A stretch of 64,000 bases of DNA, from the NCBI GenBank assembly GCA_050084985.1, contig JBITNC010000001.1, positions 94,240,001-94,304,000 on the forward strand, given 5' to 3'. Source of the stretch: Nageia nagi. Taxonomy: Eukaryota > Pinophyta. The translations under genes were made by a program, and so were the position numbers. The notes beneath the pieces were generated by a model that was not told the DNA's origin, did no database searches, and saw only the letters and a list, made by a program, of their open reading frames with translations. Positions 22,150 to 33,113 of this stretch are shown piece after piece (positions within the stretch are counted from its first letter, which is position 1; each line of letters begins with the position of its first letter).

Positions 22150-25100
22150 CATGTTTATTAAAAGGTTTTGCATTTTGTGGTAGGAGAAAGGGTTTCTTCA
22201 ATTTCCTCTCCATCATTCTTAATTTTCGCAAGGTAAGTATATTTTTACTTGCATGTTTTAATTCCCCATGAATTTACACTATAAATGCTAGGGTTGTTTT
22301 AATTCCCCATGAATTTTTACTTGAAATTATCAACAATTCACTATAAAATTAGAAATTAAATCCATATGCTAGGGTTTTTTGAATCCCCCATAAATTTTTA
22401 CTTGAAATTATCAATAATGCACCATAAAATTAAATCCATTTCTTCTCAACAATGCATCAAAAAATATGAAATTAAATCTATTCTTTCTCAAAAATGCACC
22501 ATAAAATAAAAAAATGCACTAAAAAATTAAGACAAATTCTAAATAATACACCATAAAATGAAATACCACAAAAATTCAAGCATACTTGTGAATTCTCAAC
22601 TTTGGAACTCTTCCTTGTTCTCCAAAAACTTGCCTTTTGCTCATAATTTTTGAAACTCTTCTTATGCTCCAAAATATTGCTTCTTAAACTAATAATTTCA
22701 CAAACCTTGCTTCATATACTAAATTATATAGATAAAAATTTACTAAATTTTTCATTAACTTAATGAATATTATAAATCAAAATTTAGTAAATTTGGCATT
22801 AATTTAGTAAATTTAGTACTTTTAAGATGAGGTTATGCACAACTTTTTTAGGTCTAAATTTTAAGATAATTTTTTATATTATATTTTGTATAATTTGGTA
22901 TATAGTTTTTATTTTAACAATTTGGAATATATTTTTTTATATAATTGTTATTCATATAGGTTATATGATAGTTTTATTTTTAGTTTTTTTGAAGAAAAAA
23001 AAATCATATGAGAGAGAAATATGATTTAATATTAAAGTGAGTGAATAACACCATAAAAATATTCACTCAAACCATAACATGAATAGGGTGGTCAAATCAT
23101 GACAATACATTTAATCTAGAAGTTGATATTCATTGGAAAAGGGGGTAAAAATGTGACCAAATGATATCCATCAAACGAGTTGTATAGGATCATAATTACC
23201 CACTATTGTAACCTTAGAGTATTCCACTTACTTTAGTACTAACGAACATGATACTTTGGTGCCCAAGTCAATAAGAACTCTAATGCTTGTAAGCCTGGTG
23301 CTTAGTGTTATAACTCTATCACTTGTAACCTTGGCATTTGGTTTTGTAACTCTATCATTTAGAACTCTTATTTTTGAAGAGTGTACGAACCTAAATAAAG
23401 GTCCTCTAAATTCTATGGATGATTGTGAAATGGTTTAATAATTTATGATATTCTATTAATTGGAATAAGTTTAAATGACCATCAATGACCTATAAGTGTT
23501 TGTTTGTATAACACAACATGGAATCATCAAAAGCACCTATATGGGCTTATCTAAGTAGGATCGAAGCTAATAATATGAGGAAATGAAGAACTCATAAAAA
23601 ATAATAAAATATTTCAAAACCATAATCAACTAATGATTGCTTTCTATTTTCTCTATTAAAATAATTGTTATCTTTCTATTTCTCCATTTTATAGGTTTGG
23701 AAGAAATTATCCTTGTCATGATGGTAAAAGCATATAAACCATTTCTCTTAATATGGTTTATGTCGTGTAAGATTTCTTCAAAATTATTTCAATGGATATA
23801 TGTGGGATACTAATAATAATTTATCCTCTAAGTTTGATATTTTTATGTATCCAAACTTATATCCTATTCAATCATGAACAAAAACTTCAAATCATGCAAT
23901 ATTATTCATGGTGGTTTACTCAAACTTAAAATCTTGAAAGCTCCAAAATAAATCCTAACATGAAATGTATAGAGTATTACTTAGTAAATTATCCATGATA
24001 CCTCTCAAATACAATAAACATGAGGTGTTTTTATACATTTTCAAAAGTGTTGGAGGTGAGCTTAGGTGGAGGTAAACTACCTTGGATATTATGGAAAAAT
24101 ACCCTTTTTAAGGGAGAAGTCCAATGCCTCATTCTTAGCCAAGAGAATTAGATTGAGTATAATGAGATTAGATTAGGTGATTAGGGTTCAATGATGATTA
24201 AGCATAAAAATATATATGTTATTTTGAATGCTTAATGTAAATTGAGGAGTGGTTAATGGACCAAAGATCTTTATTCTTGAATTATTTCAAGACCAATTTC
24301 ATAGTAAAGGGATGGCGAAAAAATTATAGCATCTCTCATGCCAACTAATGTATACTTGAGAAACCATAGAGGTAAGGGAAGAATTATATGATAATCATTC
24401 ATGTATGGTCTTGAATGGAGATTCATAAAAAGTAATCTTATAAGTTAATTGCAAATAAGGATTTAGATCTAATATATATGCTTGAACATTTAAATGAAAG
24501 AATTATGTTTTCGTGGAGATGATACATGCATTCATTAAGGAAATTTTGTTGTATTCCTAGATATTTTGGAGTTCTTGGTTATATTAATTTTTAATTATCA
24601 TGAATGAAAATCTAATTTGTTGTATTCCTAAAATGTTTTGCCTTTGTATGCATATTAAGTAGTTCATTCATTGAAGTGTGGATATATTTTGGTGAATTAT
24701 AGTAGAATGCAAATTAGATATTTGTTTTTTATTCTATAATATTAACATTAATAAAATTTTATTTACTTTCTTATAGTGATCACTATTGACCATATATGGG
24801 ATACAGAAAATAAGGGTGACAAAGATAATTATAAGAGAAAGAAATAAAAAGAAAAGGCTATGAAAAAAGAGAAAGATGAAATTACAAAAACAAAAAATAT
24901 CAACATAGGATCCAATAATACTATATATATTTCATTAATTAGGACATGTAATCACTTATTTATTTAATTTGTTGAACAAATAAAGAAGTGAAAGGGAGTT
25001 TTAAAATTTGCTAAATGTAAGTTTTATCATGATGAATTGATGACAATGTTTGGGGGTGAGGAGGAGGAGCAGGTAGTGTTACCACACTGCAGATATAAGG

Positions 25101-26617
25101 TGCCCCTCCTTCAGGTAATTATTTATAATTAGTTAATTTATTATTAAGTAATGAAAAATTATTTTAATTTATATTTTGAAGCATATTGTGATGCGATCCA
25201 TGCAATATATGTATGTGCAAAGTTGGTAATCAACAATCTAGGTTGACAATGACTCAAGGCTACAAAAATCTTCAAATTTTTTACAAGGCAAATGGAGAGG
25301 TCCTGAAAGATGAAAATGGTAATATTTTATGTTTGAAATATATAAATTTACATATTTATTATAATTATATTAATTTACTAACATGATTTCAACTATTTTT
25401 TAGGTTCACTTTTTTACAAGTCACTCAAGAATGATGTAGTAGTAGAATTTGCAGAACCCTTGATAAGTTGTAGAAGAAGCAAGATGATTTTGGTATGTAT
25501 GTATTTTTATTATTTGCATCATTTTTGGTATGTATGTTTGGATTTTGTTAATTTAATATTTCAAGAAATTACAACTAATTTATCATAATTTATGTTTTTA
25601 CAACAAAAAAATGATAATAACAAATCTGAGACATGAATTTGGTTAAGGGTGGAGTGAGAAGAAAGTGCTCCAATAGGCATGGTTGAATATCAAAAGGGTT
25701 AGAGATCATGTAAGATGAAAAATGATGAAACTTCCCCCTAACCAAAGAAACTTAACAATGACACCAATTGATATTCATAAGAAGGTATAGAATATTATCA
25801 TTGATATTTAATATTTGAACCTAATTAATTGATTTTTTTAACATAATACTAATTAATTATTCCATAAAAAGGTTTGGAAGATGCTTCTGAAGAAAGTAGC
25901 CAAGGGGTATAGAAGGAAAGCAAAAGGATTGGAGATATCCTAAGAAAAAGTTAGCGAAGTCCCAACTTACCAAACTAGGATGCAATATTATGCATTAGGT
26001 AGGAAGTGGAGGGGGGAAGTTTATGGATATCCAATTCGTATGAACATTTACTGCATGTGATTTTCAATGATATTTAAGTTTTTAAATTGAATATATAAAT
26101 GGTTTTTAATATAGTAATAATTAGTTTTTTTTGTAGTTGAGAGATTTAAATCGATTTCCTAATGATAATGAACGATAATATAGTGTCACATATGGTTACC
26201 AATCCCTAAGGAACATGCTAAATGCTAGTGTAATTAATTTCAATTAGTTTAATTAATGAAGGTATATGAATTTCTTATAGGTGATGCATATTTTTTGTAA
26301 GTGTGATTATATGTACACTAACATTTATTTTTTATTATTTGTAGGTGACTACTGCATCATAGGTCCAGGGTGCATCATAGGAGGATGCATCGGAGGAGGG
26401 TGATACGTTGTTGAGGGATGTGAGATTCAATGGTTTGTTTGATGATTATGATGAGTCAGCATATCCTAGAAAGGTAGTGCCTAGTCATTGTAGTAGCTCA
26501 AGTAGTGAGCCAAGTGGTGAGTCAGGTGATCATACCTCAAGTGATGCATCAAGTGGTGGCTTAGGTAGTCAGACAGGTAGTGAGTCATCTAGCAAGGAAC
26601 TTGATATTGAGGACTAG
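22150..26617 (+). pseudogene. Spliced accessory gene of the CACTA element (TNPA-like position)
   Basis: The plus strand shows a row of short coding-like blocks bounded by good splice sites. A leader exon ends CGCAAG|GTAAGT at 22232. Later donors lie at 25115, 25319 and 25493, with acceptors at 25403, 26136 and 26344. The last exon (26345-26617) is open and ends in a Ser/Gly-rich tail (SSSSSEPSGESGDHTSSDAS) with an acidic stop-proximal end. Middle blocks are Lys/Arg-rich (25861-26000). Its place, divergent from the transposase and near the right end, is where En/Spm-type elements carry the DNA-binding TNPA-like gene. No domain was recognised, and stops in some exons suggest decay. The exact start codon was not determined. 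Confidence 0.55.
22260..24770. other. AT-rich interior of the CACTA element, probably intron
   Basis: Lies after the leader exon donor at 22233. Small open frames (for example 22827-23024, hydrophobic, and 23256-23438) show no recognisable motif. Repeated short stretches near 22250-22450 (GAATTTTTACTTGAAATTATCAA twice, shortened here) suggest local duplication. Confidence 0.4.
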
Positions 26618-26639
26618 TACTATGTACTCATGATGTAGA

Positions 26640-27010
26640 CACCATTGTATCATTTTTATATATTGTATGATGTGGATGTATTGATATAGATGCATGTATC
26701 ATTTTGGCATATTTTGATGTATAGATGTATATCATTTTGGTGTATTTAGATGCCTATATGTATATCATTTTGGCATATTTTGATGTGGATTTTTATCATT
26801 ATTTTGATATAAATGTTACAATTTTGACATATATATAATTTATTTCATGTATTTTAGCATAATTTAGTGTATTTAACCCATTTATGGTGTATTTTGACAT
26901 ATTATTTTAGCATATTATTAGCATTGTATTGGTGTATTATTGGTGTGTTATTGGAATATTATTTTGGTGTATTATTAGCATATTATTTTGGCACATTATT
27001 GGAGTATTAA
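26640..27010. repeat. Degenerate TTTTGGTGTATTA-type tandem repeats
   Basis: After the stop of the accessory gene, about 370 bp consist of imperfect repeats of ATCATTTTGGTGTATTTAGATG, shortening to TATTGGTGTATTATT. It may form the 3' untranslated region of the accessory gene. Confidence 0.7.
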
Positions 27011-27069
27011 TGAAAATGGAAAAAATTATATTAAATATTAAAAAAATAAATTCAATAAAACTAATGTAG

Positions 27070-27318
27070 TTTTGGACTCAAAAAATGATGTAACACCAGG
27101 CACAAAGGATGTAAAAAACTAAAAAAAGGATGCAAAAAAAGACACCATAGAATGTAATTTTCAATGCAATCTGACACAAAATGCAAATGCAAAAACTAAC
27201 TCAAAGGATGTAAAAATTGATGCAACTTCTTATATGTTATTTGCATTATAATTTAGTGAAAAAATAACAACAGGTTTGGACACAAAAAAGGATGCAAATC
27301 AAGTAATTTCTACTAGTG
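27070..27318 (-). repeat. CACTA right terminal inverted repeat and subterminal repeats
   Basis: Contains many copies of GGATGCAAA and GGATGTAAAA-type motifs in the orientation opposite to the left end, and closes with TAGTG at 27314-27318. Complemented, the end matches the left end closely. Confidence 0.88.
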
Positions 27319-27790
27319 ACTCCCCCTTAAGGGTAACTTCACCAACCCAATAGATTCCCTAAGCTTGCAAAATTGAGTTTCAAGAAGGAACTTGATGAAA
27401 AAATTAGTAGAGTTTAGGACTATTGCATAATATCGCAATTATAGGATACCATTTAGAACTTTATCCTTGATAAAATATGCTTGGATTTCAACATGTTTTG
27501 TTCTCTAATAGAAAATAAGATTCTTTTCCAAAGCAATATCTGATTGATTATCTAACCAAGTTTGAGATTTGTGAGCTTTCTCATACCTAATTTCTTTTAG
27601 AATATGTCTCAGCCAAATAGATTCTTAGACTATAACTAACATGCTTGATATTATGCCTTTATGATGGAGAGAGTAGTAGTAGGCTACTTCTTGGAAGCCT
27701 AAGAGATAGCACCTGAACCAATGCTAAACACATAGGTAGAGGTTGATTTCTTATCATCTCTATCTCTCCCATAGTTATAATCTAAGTACC
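27319..27790 (-). pseudogene. Copia-2 RNase H, C-terminal end of pol
   Basis: The minus strand encodes DNQSDIALEKNLIFY near 27500-27560, TKHVEIQAYFIKDKVLNG just after it, and near 27340-27400 FLLETQFCKLREFIGLVKLP, the copia RNase H tail. A purine tract (minus TTAAGGGGGAGT) follows directly and is cut by the CACTA end at 27318. Several stops are present. Confidence 0.85.
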
Positions 27791-27989
27791 CTGAGAGAAT
27801 AAACAAGGGAAACTTAAAATTCTTAAGAACAAGATACTTTATTCCTACAACATACCTCAAGATTTACTTAACAATATTAAGGTGCTCAACATATAATTTT
27901 CACATAAATTATACCATGAGATTTACTATAAAGGTAATATATAGCTTGGAGATAATTAAATAAATAATAATGCTAATTAGTTTCCTATA

Positions 27990-28660
27990 AGATGTAGCAT
28001 CTACCAATTGAGAGTTGGACCTAAGAGTTAAAGTGATTCTAGGAGAGACTTACATTGTGGCAAGTTTGCACTCCATTCTAAAATTTTACAATAAGTCTAA
28101 TATATACTTGGATTGACTAAGGTAAGTACAATCCTTGTATATATACACTTGTATACCAAGGTAATAGTGTAAGAGATAAAGATTAATCATTTCAAATGTT
28201 GCCTTAAGTTTGGAAATGCACTCTGGGATGATTTCATCATTATTTTTTATGATCCAAAGATCATCCACATAAACAAGAATCAATACCAAGTCTTATCCTT
28301 CATTGAGCACATAAAATCTATATTAGAGAAGCACTTAGAGAACCTAATGTATATAAAGTATCCTAAAATTATTTTGTACGAGGAATTATTTAACTTGCAC
28401 AAAAGTGACTCTTTACCTTCTACAATAAATCCTTCTAATTGATTCATGTAGATCTCCACATCCAAGTCACCATTGAGGAAAACACTCTTAACATCAAGTT
28501 GATAAAATTTCCATCCTTGAGCTACTAAAAGTGCAAGGATTATCCTAGTTATGGGAATATTTTCCATTGTATCAAAGGTTTCCTCATAATCAACTATGTA
28601 TTTTTTAGCAAAATCCTTGGATACTAACCTTGCCTTGTATTTATTAATTTTTTCAATTGA
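27990..28660 (-). pseudogene. Copia-2 reverse transcriptase (broken)
   Basis: Frame 28280-28567 has ALLVAQGWKFYQLDVKSVFL followed by NGDLDVEIYMNQ, the copia 'xQxDVKxAFLNGxLxEEVYMxQPxGF' palm block. Frame 28086-28289 has MVLILVYVDDLWII with the YVDD catalytic pair, then LHYYLGIQV (FLGIEV). The frames join with a shift near 28285, and the block between them is decayed. Confidence 0.9.
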
Positions 28661-28896
28661 ATTGTATTTGACCTTGTAAACTCAATTATTATCAATAACA
28701 TTTCATTCATTGGGATAGGGAACCAAGTCCCAAGTTTGATTTTTCATTATAGCCTCATTCTCCACTTTCATGGCTTCCATATAGTATTCATGCTTTGAAG
28801 CTTACTTGAATGATGAGGGCTCATTCTTGCTATCAATTTTGATAAATAAGGATTTTTTTAAGATCATATTTCTTGTTATATTTTTTGTTAGAGAAT

Positions 28897-29790
28897 TTAC
28901 TCCTGAGGTGACTTATTGACACTAATATTCAAATACTTAGGTGCATTAGAAGAATCATCAAGATCATCTATGTCCTCATAAGAGGTAGATTCCTCAAGAA
29001 GTTCATTGAACTTTAAATTCCTTGAGACAAAAATTGCTCTAGAGGAAGGAGAATGGATCCTACAGCCCCCATGTTGACTATCATAGCCCACAAAGATGCA
29101 TTTTTTGGATCTCTTGTATAACTTCTTCCTTTTCTTAGAAATGATAAAGGCATAGGCATCATAACCAAAGATCCTAATGTGAGAGATGTTAGGTTTCTTT
29201 CTCATCTATGCTCATATGGGGTTTTTCTTTCAACTTCTTTCATAGGATACCTATTCAAGGTGTAGATCATAGTGTTCATAGCTTCATCCCACAAGAAACT
29301 AGGGAGTTTTTCCAACATGTACCTCACCATTTCCTCAATGGTTCTATTCTTTCTTTTGACAACACCATTTTACTAAGGGATGTAAGGGATCATGAAATAC
29401 CTCTTGATCTTGTATTTCACATAGTATTCATTGAACTCATTACTATTTTATTCACTCTTATTGTTAGATCTTAACATATTGATTTTGAAGTTATATTGAT
29501 TTTCAACTAAGGTTTTGAAACCTTTGAACTTGTCAAAGGTTTGATCCTTATGCTCGAAGTAGATAACCAAATATGATCCTCCTTAAGTCATCAATGAAGG
29601 TCAAGGCATAATATGCTCCCCTAAGAGACTTATTCTAAAACAAACCCATCAAATTTGTATGCACAAGCTAAAGAGGTTGTGTTGAGCTTGTTGCCTCATC
29701 TTTCTCAAATTTTTTCCTATTCATCCTACCTAAGATGCACTTCTCACAAAGACCAATTATGGATGATATCAAAGGCAAACCTTCTACAAA
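28897..29790 (-). pseudogene. Copia-2 integrase (broken)
   Basis: From right to left, the core holds NGVVKRKNRTIEEMVRYML near 29330-29380 (copia 'QQNGVxERKNRTI'), then LPSFLWDEAMN and a PYEHR end. The 102-codon frame 28897-29205 continues with KKPNISHIRIFGYDAYAFI and KKCIFVGYDSQ, the usual C-terminal landmarks. At least one shift separates the core from the tail. Confidence 0.9.
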
Positions 29791-29793
29791 TTC

Positions 29794-30240
29794 TTAATTT
29801 TTCATGGCTTGAATGCTTTTGTGGTTAAGGTATCCTAATCGATGGTGCCAAATATTTCTCCTAGAGCAAACATTCATAGCAAGGCACATATTTGTTGGCA
29901 CTTTAACCATAATGTAAAGATCATCTTTCACTGATCCTTTCACCAAAGTGGGAAGTCCCTTCTTAATGCACCAAGAGTGTGAGTTGAACTTGAATGAGTA
30001 TCCTTTCCTTGAAACTTGTATTATGGAAAGGAGGTTCATACTGAGTTTAGGCACATAGAGCACATTTTCAAGAACCTTTCCATGTAACAAACACACTCCC
30101 AATCCCTTGTACTTCAAGAAATGAATTATTACCTATCACCACTACATCCTTTTTATACTTATGAAAATTTTCAAACTTAACTTTTTTAAAATACATGTGA
30201 TTCATGCATCCAGATTCAGTAATCTAATCATTCAAGGAAG
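29794..30240 (-). pseudogene. Copia-2 protease remnant and gag-pre-integrase domain
   Basis: Frame 29794-30117 gives VLENVLYVPKLSMNLLSI, then RNIWHHRLGYLNHKSIQAM, the zinc-binding pre-integrase signature (W-H-x-R-L-G-H) with one His replaced by Tyr. The preceding part (30120-30230) reads CMNHMYFKKVKFENFHKYKK, a decayed segment of the copia protease ('CTxHMT..'). The frame is unusually well kept. Confidence 0.85.
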
Positions 30241-30663
30241 TGTGAGACTTGGAGTAAAGACCAAAACTAAAAGCAATTTTATTAGTGTAAAAAATTAGAA
30301 ATTTTTTGATATTTCAAAGAAATTACAAATTAAACTATAACAAGATTTATGATAAATATTAAATATATTATTGCTATATTATAAGCAATTTTACTCAAAT
30401 ATTTTGTAACTACAAAAATAATGTTAGTAAAAAAATTACAGATCAATAACATGAAGCAATATTTTCAAAAATTGAACAACACATAGTAAAAAATATGTTA
30501 GTATCATGTAATAATTAAAAAATGGAGAGAAAGAGGTTATACCTTAACCTTGATTTGAACCTCACTAATGAAATAGGAAGATGAACCTCTAAATATGGAA
30601 GGAGTAGGAATGACCTTCAAATGTTGAAGAGAAGCCTTTAAGGATATCTCTATTGATACCAAT
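30241..30663 (-). other. Copia-2 leader and primer-binding site; gag missing
   Basis: The primer-binding site (minus AATTGGTATCAATA, 30651-30663) is next to the 5' LTR. Only about 0.4 kb separates it from the protease remnant, so the roughly 1-kb gag usually found here is absent. No gag motif was seen in this stretch. Confidence 0.7.
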
Positions 30664-31213
30664 TGAAGGAACTAAGCCTAAGTGACTAAATTTCTATTAT
30701 ACCAATATCACACAAAAGCTCTCTAAAATATCATCAAAATAGCATAAACACAATAACCAATCTCATAAAACATCAATATAAAGTGGTTCCTCCAACCATG
30801 GACTACATCCACAAATCTAATATCTTATTCTCAAATAGCACTCTCTTACAACAACTCTTTCTCACTTCTCCTAACAATCCTAGAGAATAACTTTGCTACA
30901 AACTTAGGTGAATAACCAAGAGGGAGGCCCTCTATTCATATGCCAAAATCCTCCCTTTTATCACCCTTTTAACCAATGTACAATATTATGACATGCTTCA
31001 CCCTTTTACCCAAGGGGAATGCTCATGAGATGGAGTGTAGGACAAGTTACATCATCTTATTCACAAATACCTAAAAGGTATCTTGGGATACTTTTAAGTA
31101 TTAGTGAATATAAATGATTATATTTAATAAATACTTAAGGTATCTAGGGATCCTTTAAGTATTAAGTGAATTACATGAAAATACCTTAAAATAATGCATT
31201 ATACATTCCAACA
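30664..31213 (-). repeat. 5' LTR of copia-2
   Basis: 550 bp; on the minus strand it begins TGTTGGAATGTATAATGCAT and ends CTTAGTTCCTTCA. It aligns with 6174-6685. TTTAG follows at 31214-31218, duplicating the left flank. Confidence 0.92.
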
Positions 31214-31218
31214 TTTAG

Positions 31219-31790
31219 AATGTGTCATGCTATTTTGATAATCATCTTGTTCTTTCTTTCAACAATGATGTTTTGCTGAGAAGTATAGGAAACTGTATAT
31301 AGTCACTTGATCCCATACTTGTTGTAGTAATCCTTGAATTCATAATAAATGAATTCATCACCCTTATCTATCTAAAACTTATTTAGAGTGTAGCCAAACT
31401 AGGTCTCAATCAATGCTTTGAACTTGAGGAAATACTCAAAAGCATCAAATTTAACCTTAAACAAATACAACAAACTCATACGAGAATGCTCATAAGTAAA
31501 AATTATCATATACCTACACTTGGAAATGTTGGGAGTTTGTATAGGAACACAAAGGTCTATGTGCACCAATTCTAAGGGTGCCTTAGCTTGAAATGGGTGG
31601 GTGGGAAACTTATCACAATGTTTTTCCCATGAATGAAACTCTCATACATAATGTATAATGGATTAGAAAAGATTGATAAACCTCCCATAAGCTTATGCAT
31701 TTCTTGTAATGAGTTGAAGTTGACATGGCCAAATCACTTATGTCACAACCATACTAGATTAAAATTTATCTATAGGCATTTGATAGATGT
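31219..31790 (-). pseudogene. Copia-1 pre-integrase and integrase core (5' half, split by copia-2)
   Basis: The minus strand gives CHVNFNSLQEMHKLMGG-like sequence near 31690-31740, HCDKFPTHPFQAKAPLELVH near 31560-31620, and near 31230-31330 DKGDEFIYYEFKDYYNKYGI and SYTSQQNIIVERKNKMI, the third catalytic region of copia integrase. The frame ends at the TTTAG of copia-2 and continues at 6168. Stops are present (for example between the two halves of the core). Confidence 0.88.
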
Positions 31791-33060
31791 TGATGTCATT
31801 ATGATTATATACATCTATTATTAAACATGAGAATAGAGGAAACTACTTGGTGATTGATCTCATTTATTATGGTGTAACTCTTCTTCTTGGAGACTATCAT
31901 GTGGTTATTTAAGCAAATATGAATAATGTTCAAGAGATTATGCTTAATCCCTATAATATATAATATGTCATGCATATGTATGATCTTAACTATCTTTTCT
32001 TTAAAGATAATATAACCTCTACCAATGATGCTAACATGATTATTATCACCAAACTTTACTTATCCAAAGATATTCTCTTCAAGTTGTACAAATAAGTTCT
32101 TATTATAGATCATGTCATTGGAATGACCATTGTCCAAGTAAGAAATCTGATCATCAATCACTTCATAGTTGTTGTGAACCAGAAGTAATTTTACATATTC
32201 AAATTCTTCAATGAAGTTGGTTTTCTACTATTTTTTTGAAATATTGTTATTTTGTATGACCATCCTTTTCATAGAAATCACAATGTTGCAAGTCTGAGCT
32301 TTGGTTGATGCTTATTGATCAACCTTTTGAGCAACATCTTCCTCTACCACAACTGTCTTTCCAACCTCTCTCACCATGACCTCTATCATGATCTCTTGAA
32401 GAAGAGTTAGAATTGGAGGCTTGATCATTCATTCTAAGATTTCTTTGGAAAGCTTAATCAATGTACTCATACCTATCTTCAATCATTTGCTCATAGGTTT
32501 ATAAGCTTCTAAGAAACTCAATTAGAGAGAGTTATGATAATTCGTTAGACTCCTTTATTACAAAGGTGATGGGTAAGGTTGCTAAGAACCTTTTCAAAAA
32601 TCTATGTCTGAAGATCCTCACCATGAGAATGAATTTAGTTAAATAGGTTCTAAAATTTGGTCATGAAGATCTTAATAGTCTCTTTATCAACCATTTTGAG
32701 AGATTTAAAGTCTCTCTGAAGCATCTATAGCTTGACTACTTTGACCTTAGCAGAGCCCTTATAGGAACTCTCAAGAATGTCCTAAGCATCCTTTGAAACT
32801 TTTAATTATATTATATTAGGGAAGATTGAAACATCTATCCCACTTTGTAATATATACAAAAACTTTTACATCCTTCTTCTAGGTGTCCAAAAGTTCCTTT
32901 TTTCATATGCTAAGAGTAGAGCAAATGTTGTTGTATCTAATTATGTATAATCTTATGAGATAGGAGTCTACTAATCTTGAGAGATGAAAAAATTTCTCAT
33001 TATGATGATTTAATATTCAAAGTGTTCACCACTAAACACAAGGATTGACAACTAAGAGGA
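31791..33060 (-). pseudogene. Copia-1 gag and protease region (broken)
   Basis: Minus frames near 32690-32800 read DILESSYKGSAKVKVVKL and LQRDFKSLKMVDKETIKIFM followed by T-K-F, matching the UBN2-type gag of plant copia elements. Near 32260-32300 is QHCDFYEKDGHTK, a decayed CCHC zinc knuckle. The protease part (31800-32200) is poorly preserved. Many stops break the frame. Confidence 0.8.
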
Positions 33061-33100
33061 ATTTCTATTTTTTGGATCTATAACTTAATAAATTGTAATG

Positions 33101-33113
33101 CTTTGATACCAAT
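33101..33113 (-). other. Copia-1 primer-binding site
   Basis: Minus ATTGGTATCAAAG directly after the 3' end of LTR B, complementary to the 3' end of initiator Met tRNA as usual for plant copia elements. Confidence 0.8.

Larger units (their letters stand above)
7396..27318 (-). mobile_element. CACTA (En/Spm) DNA transposon, about 19.9 kb including a nested gypsy
   Basis: The left end reads CACTACTAGGAAAAGTTTGA and the right end, complemented, reads CACTAGTAGAAATTACTTGA. Both then continue into TTTG(T/C)ATCCTTTTTT, so the terminal inverted repeats match over roughly 35-40 bp with few changes. The flanking trinucleotides are AAT (left) and ACT (right), a 3-bp duplication with one change. Inside are subterminal GATGCAAA-type repeats, a minus-strand transposase with Transposase_21, DUF4218 and DUF4216 parts, a spliced plus-strand gene and a PPR fragment. 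Without the 8.3-kb gypsy insertion the element is about 11.6 kb, in the usual range for complete plant CACTA elements. The transposase is now disrupted. Confidence 0.92.
6174..31213 (-). mobile_element. Copia-2: Ty1/copia retrotransposon, nested in copia-1
   Basis: A minus-strand element with LTRs at 6174 to about 6685 and 30664-31213, starting TGTTGGAATG and ending CTTCA on its own strand. Both outer flanks carry the 5 bp TTTAG (6169-6173 and 31214-31218), a perfect target-site duplication inside the copia-1 integrase. The 25-kb span contains a 19.9-kb CACTA transposon, so the retroelement itself is about 5.1 kb. Pol order is normal (protease remnant, integrase, RT, RNase H), but gag is essentially missing. 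A related third copy lies near 48618-50045. Confidence 0.9.

Noticed and set aside
22827-23024. Hydrophobic 65-codon frame that looks like a membrane protein
   Set aside because: AT-rich sequence produces Phe/Ile/Tyr-rich frames by chance; no start context or relatives seen.
29208-29474. 88-codon plus-strand open frame
   Set aside because: It is the complement of the copia-2 integrase core, which has clear family motifs on the minus strand.
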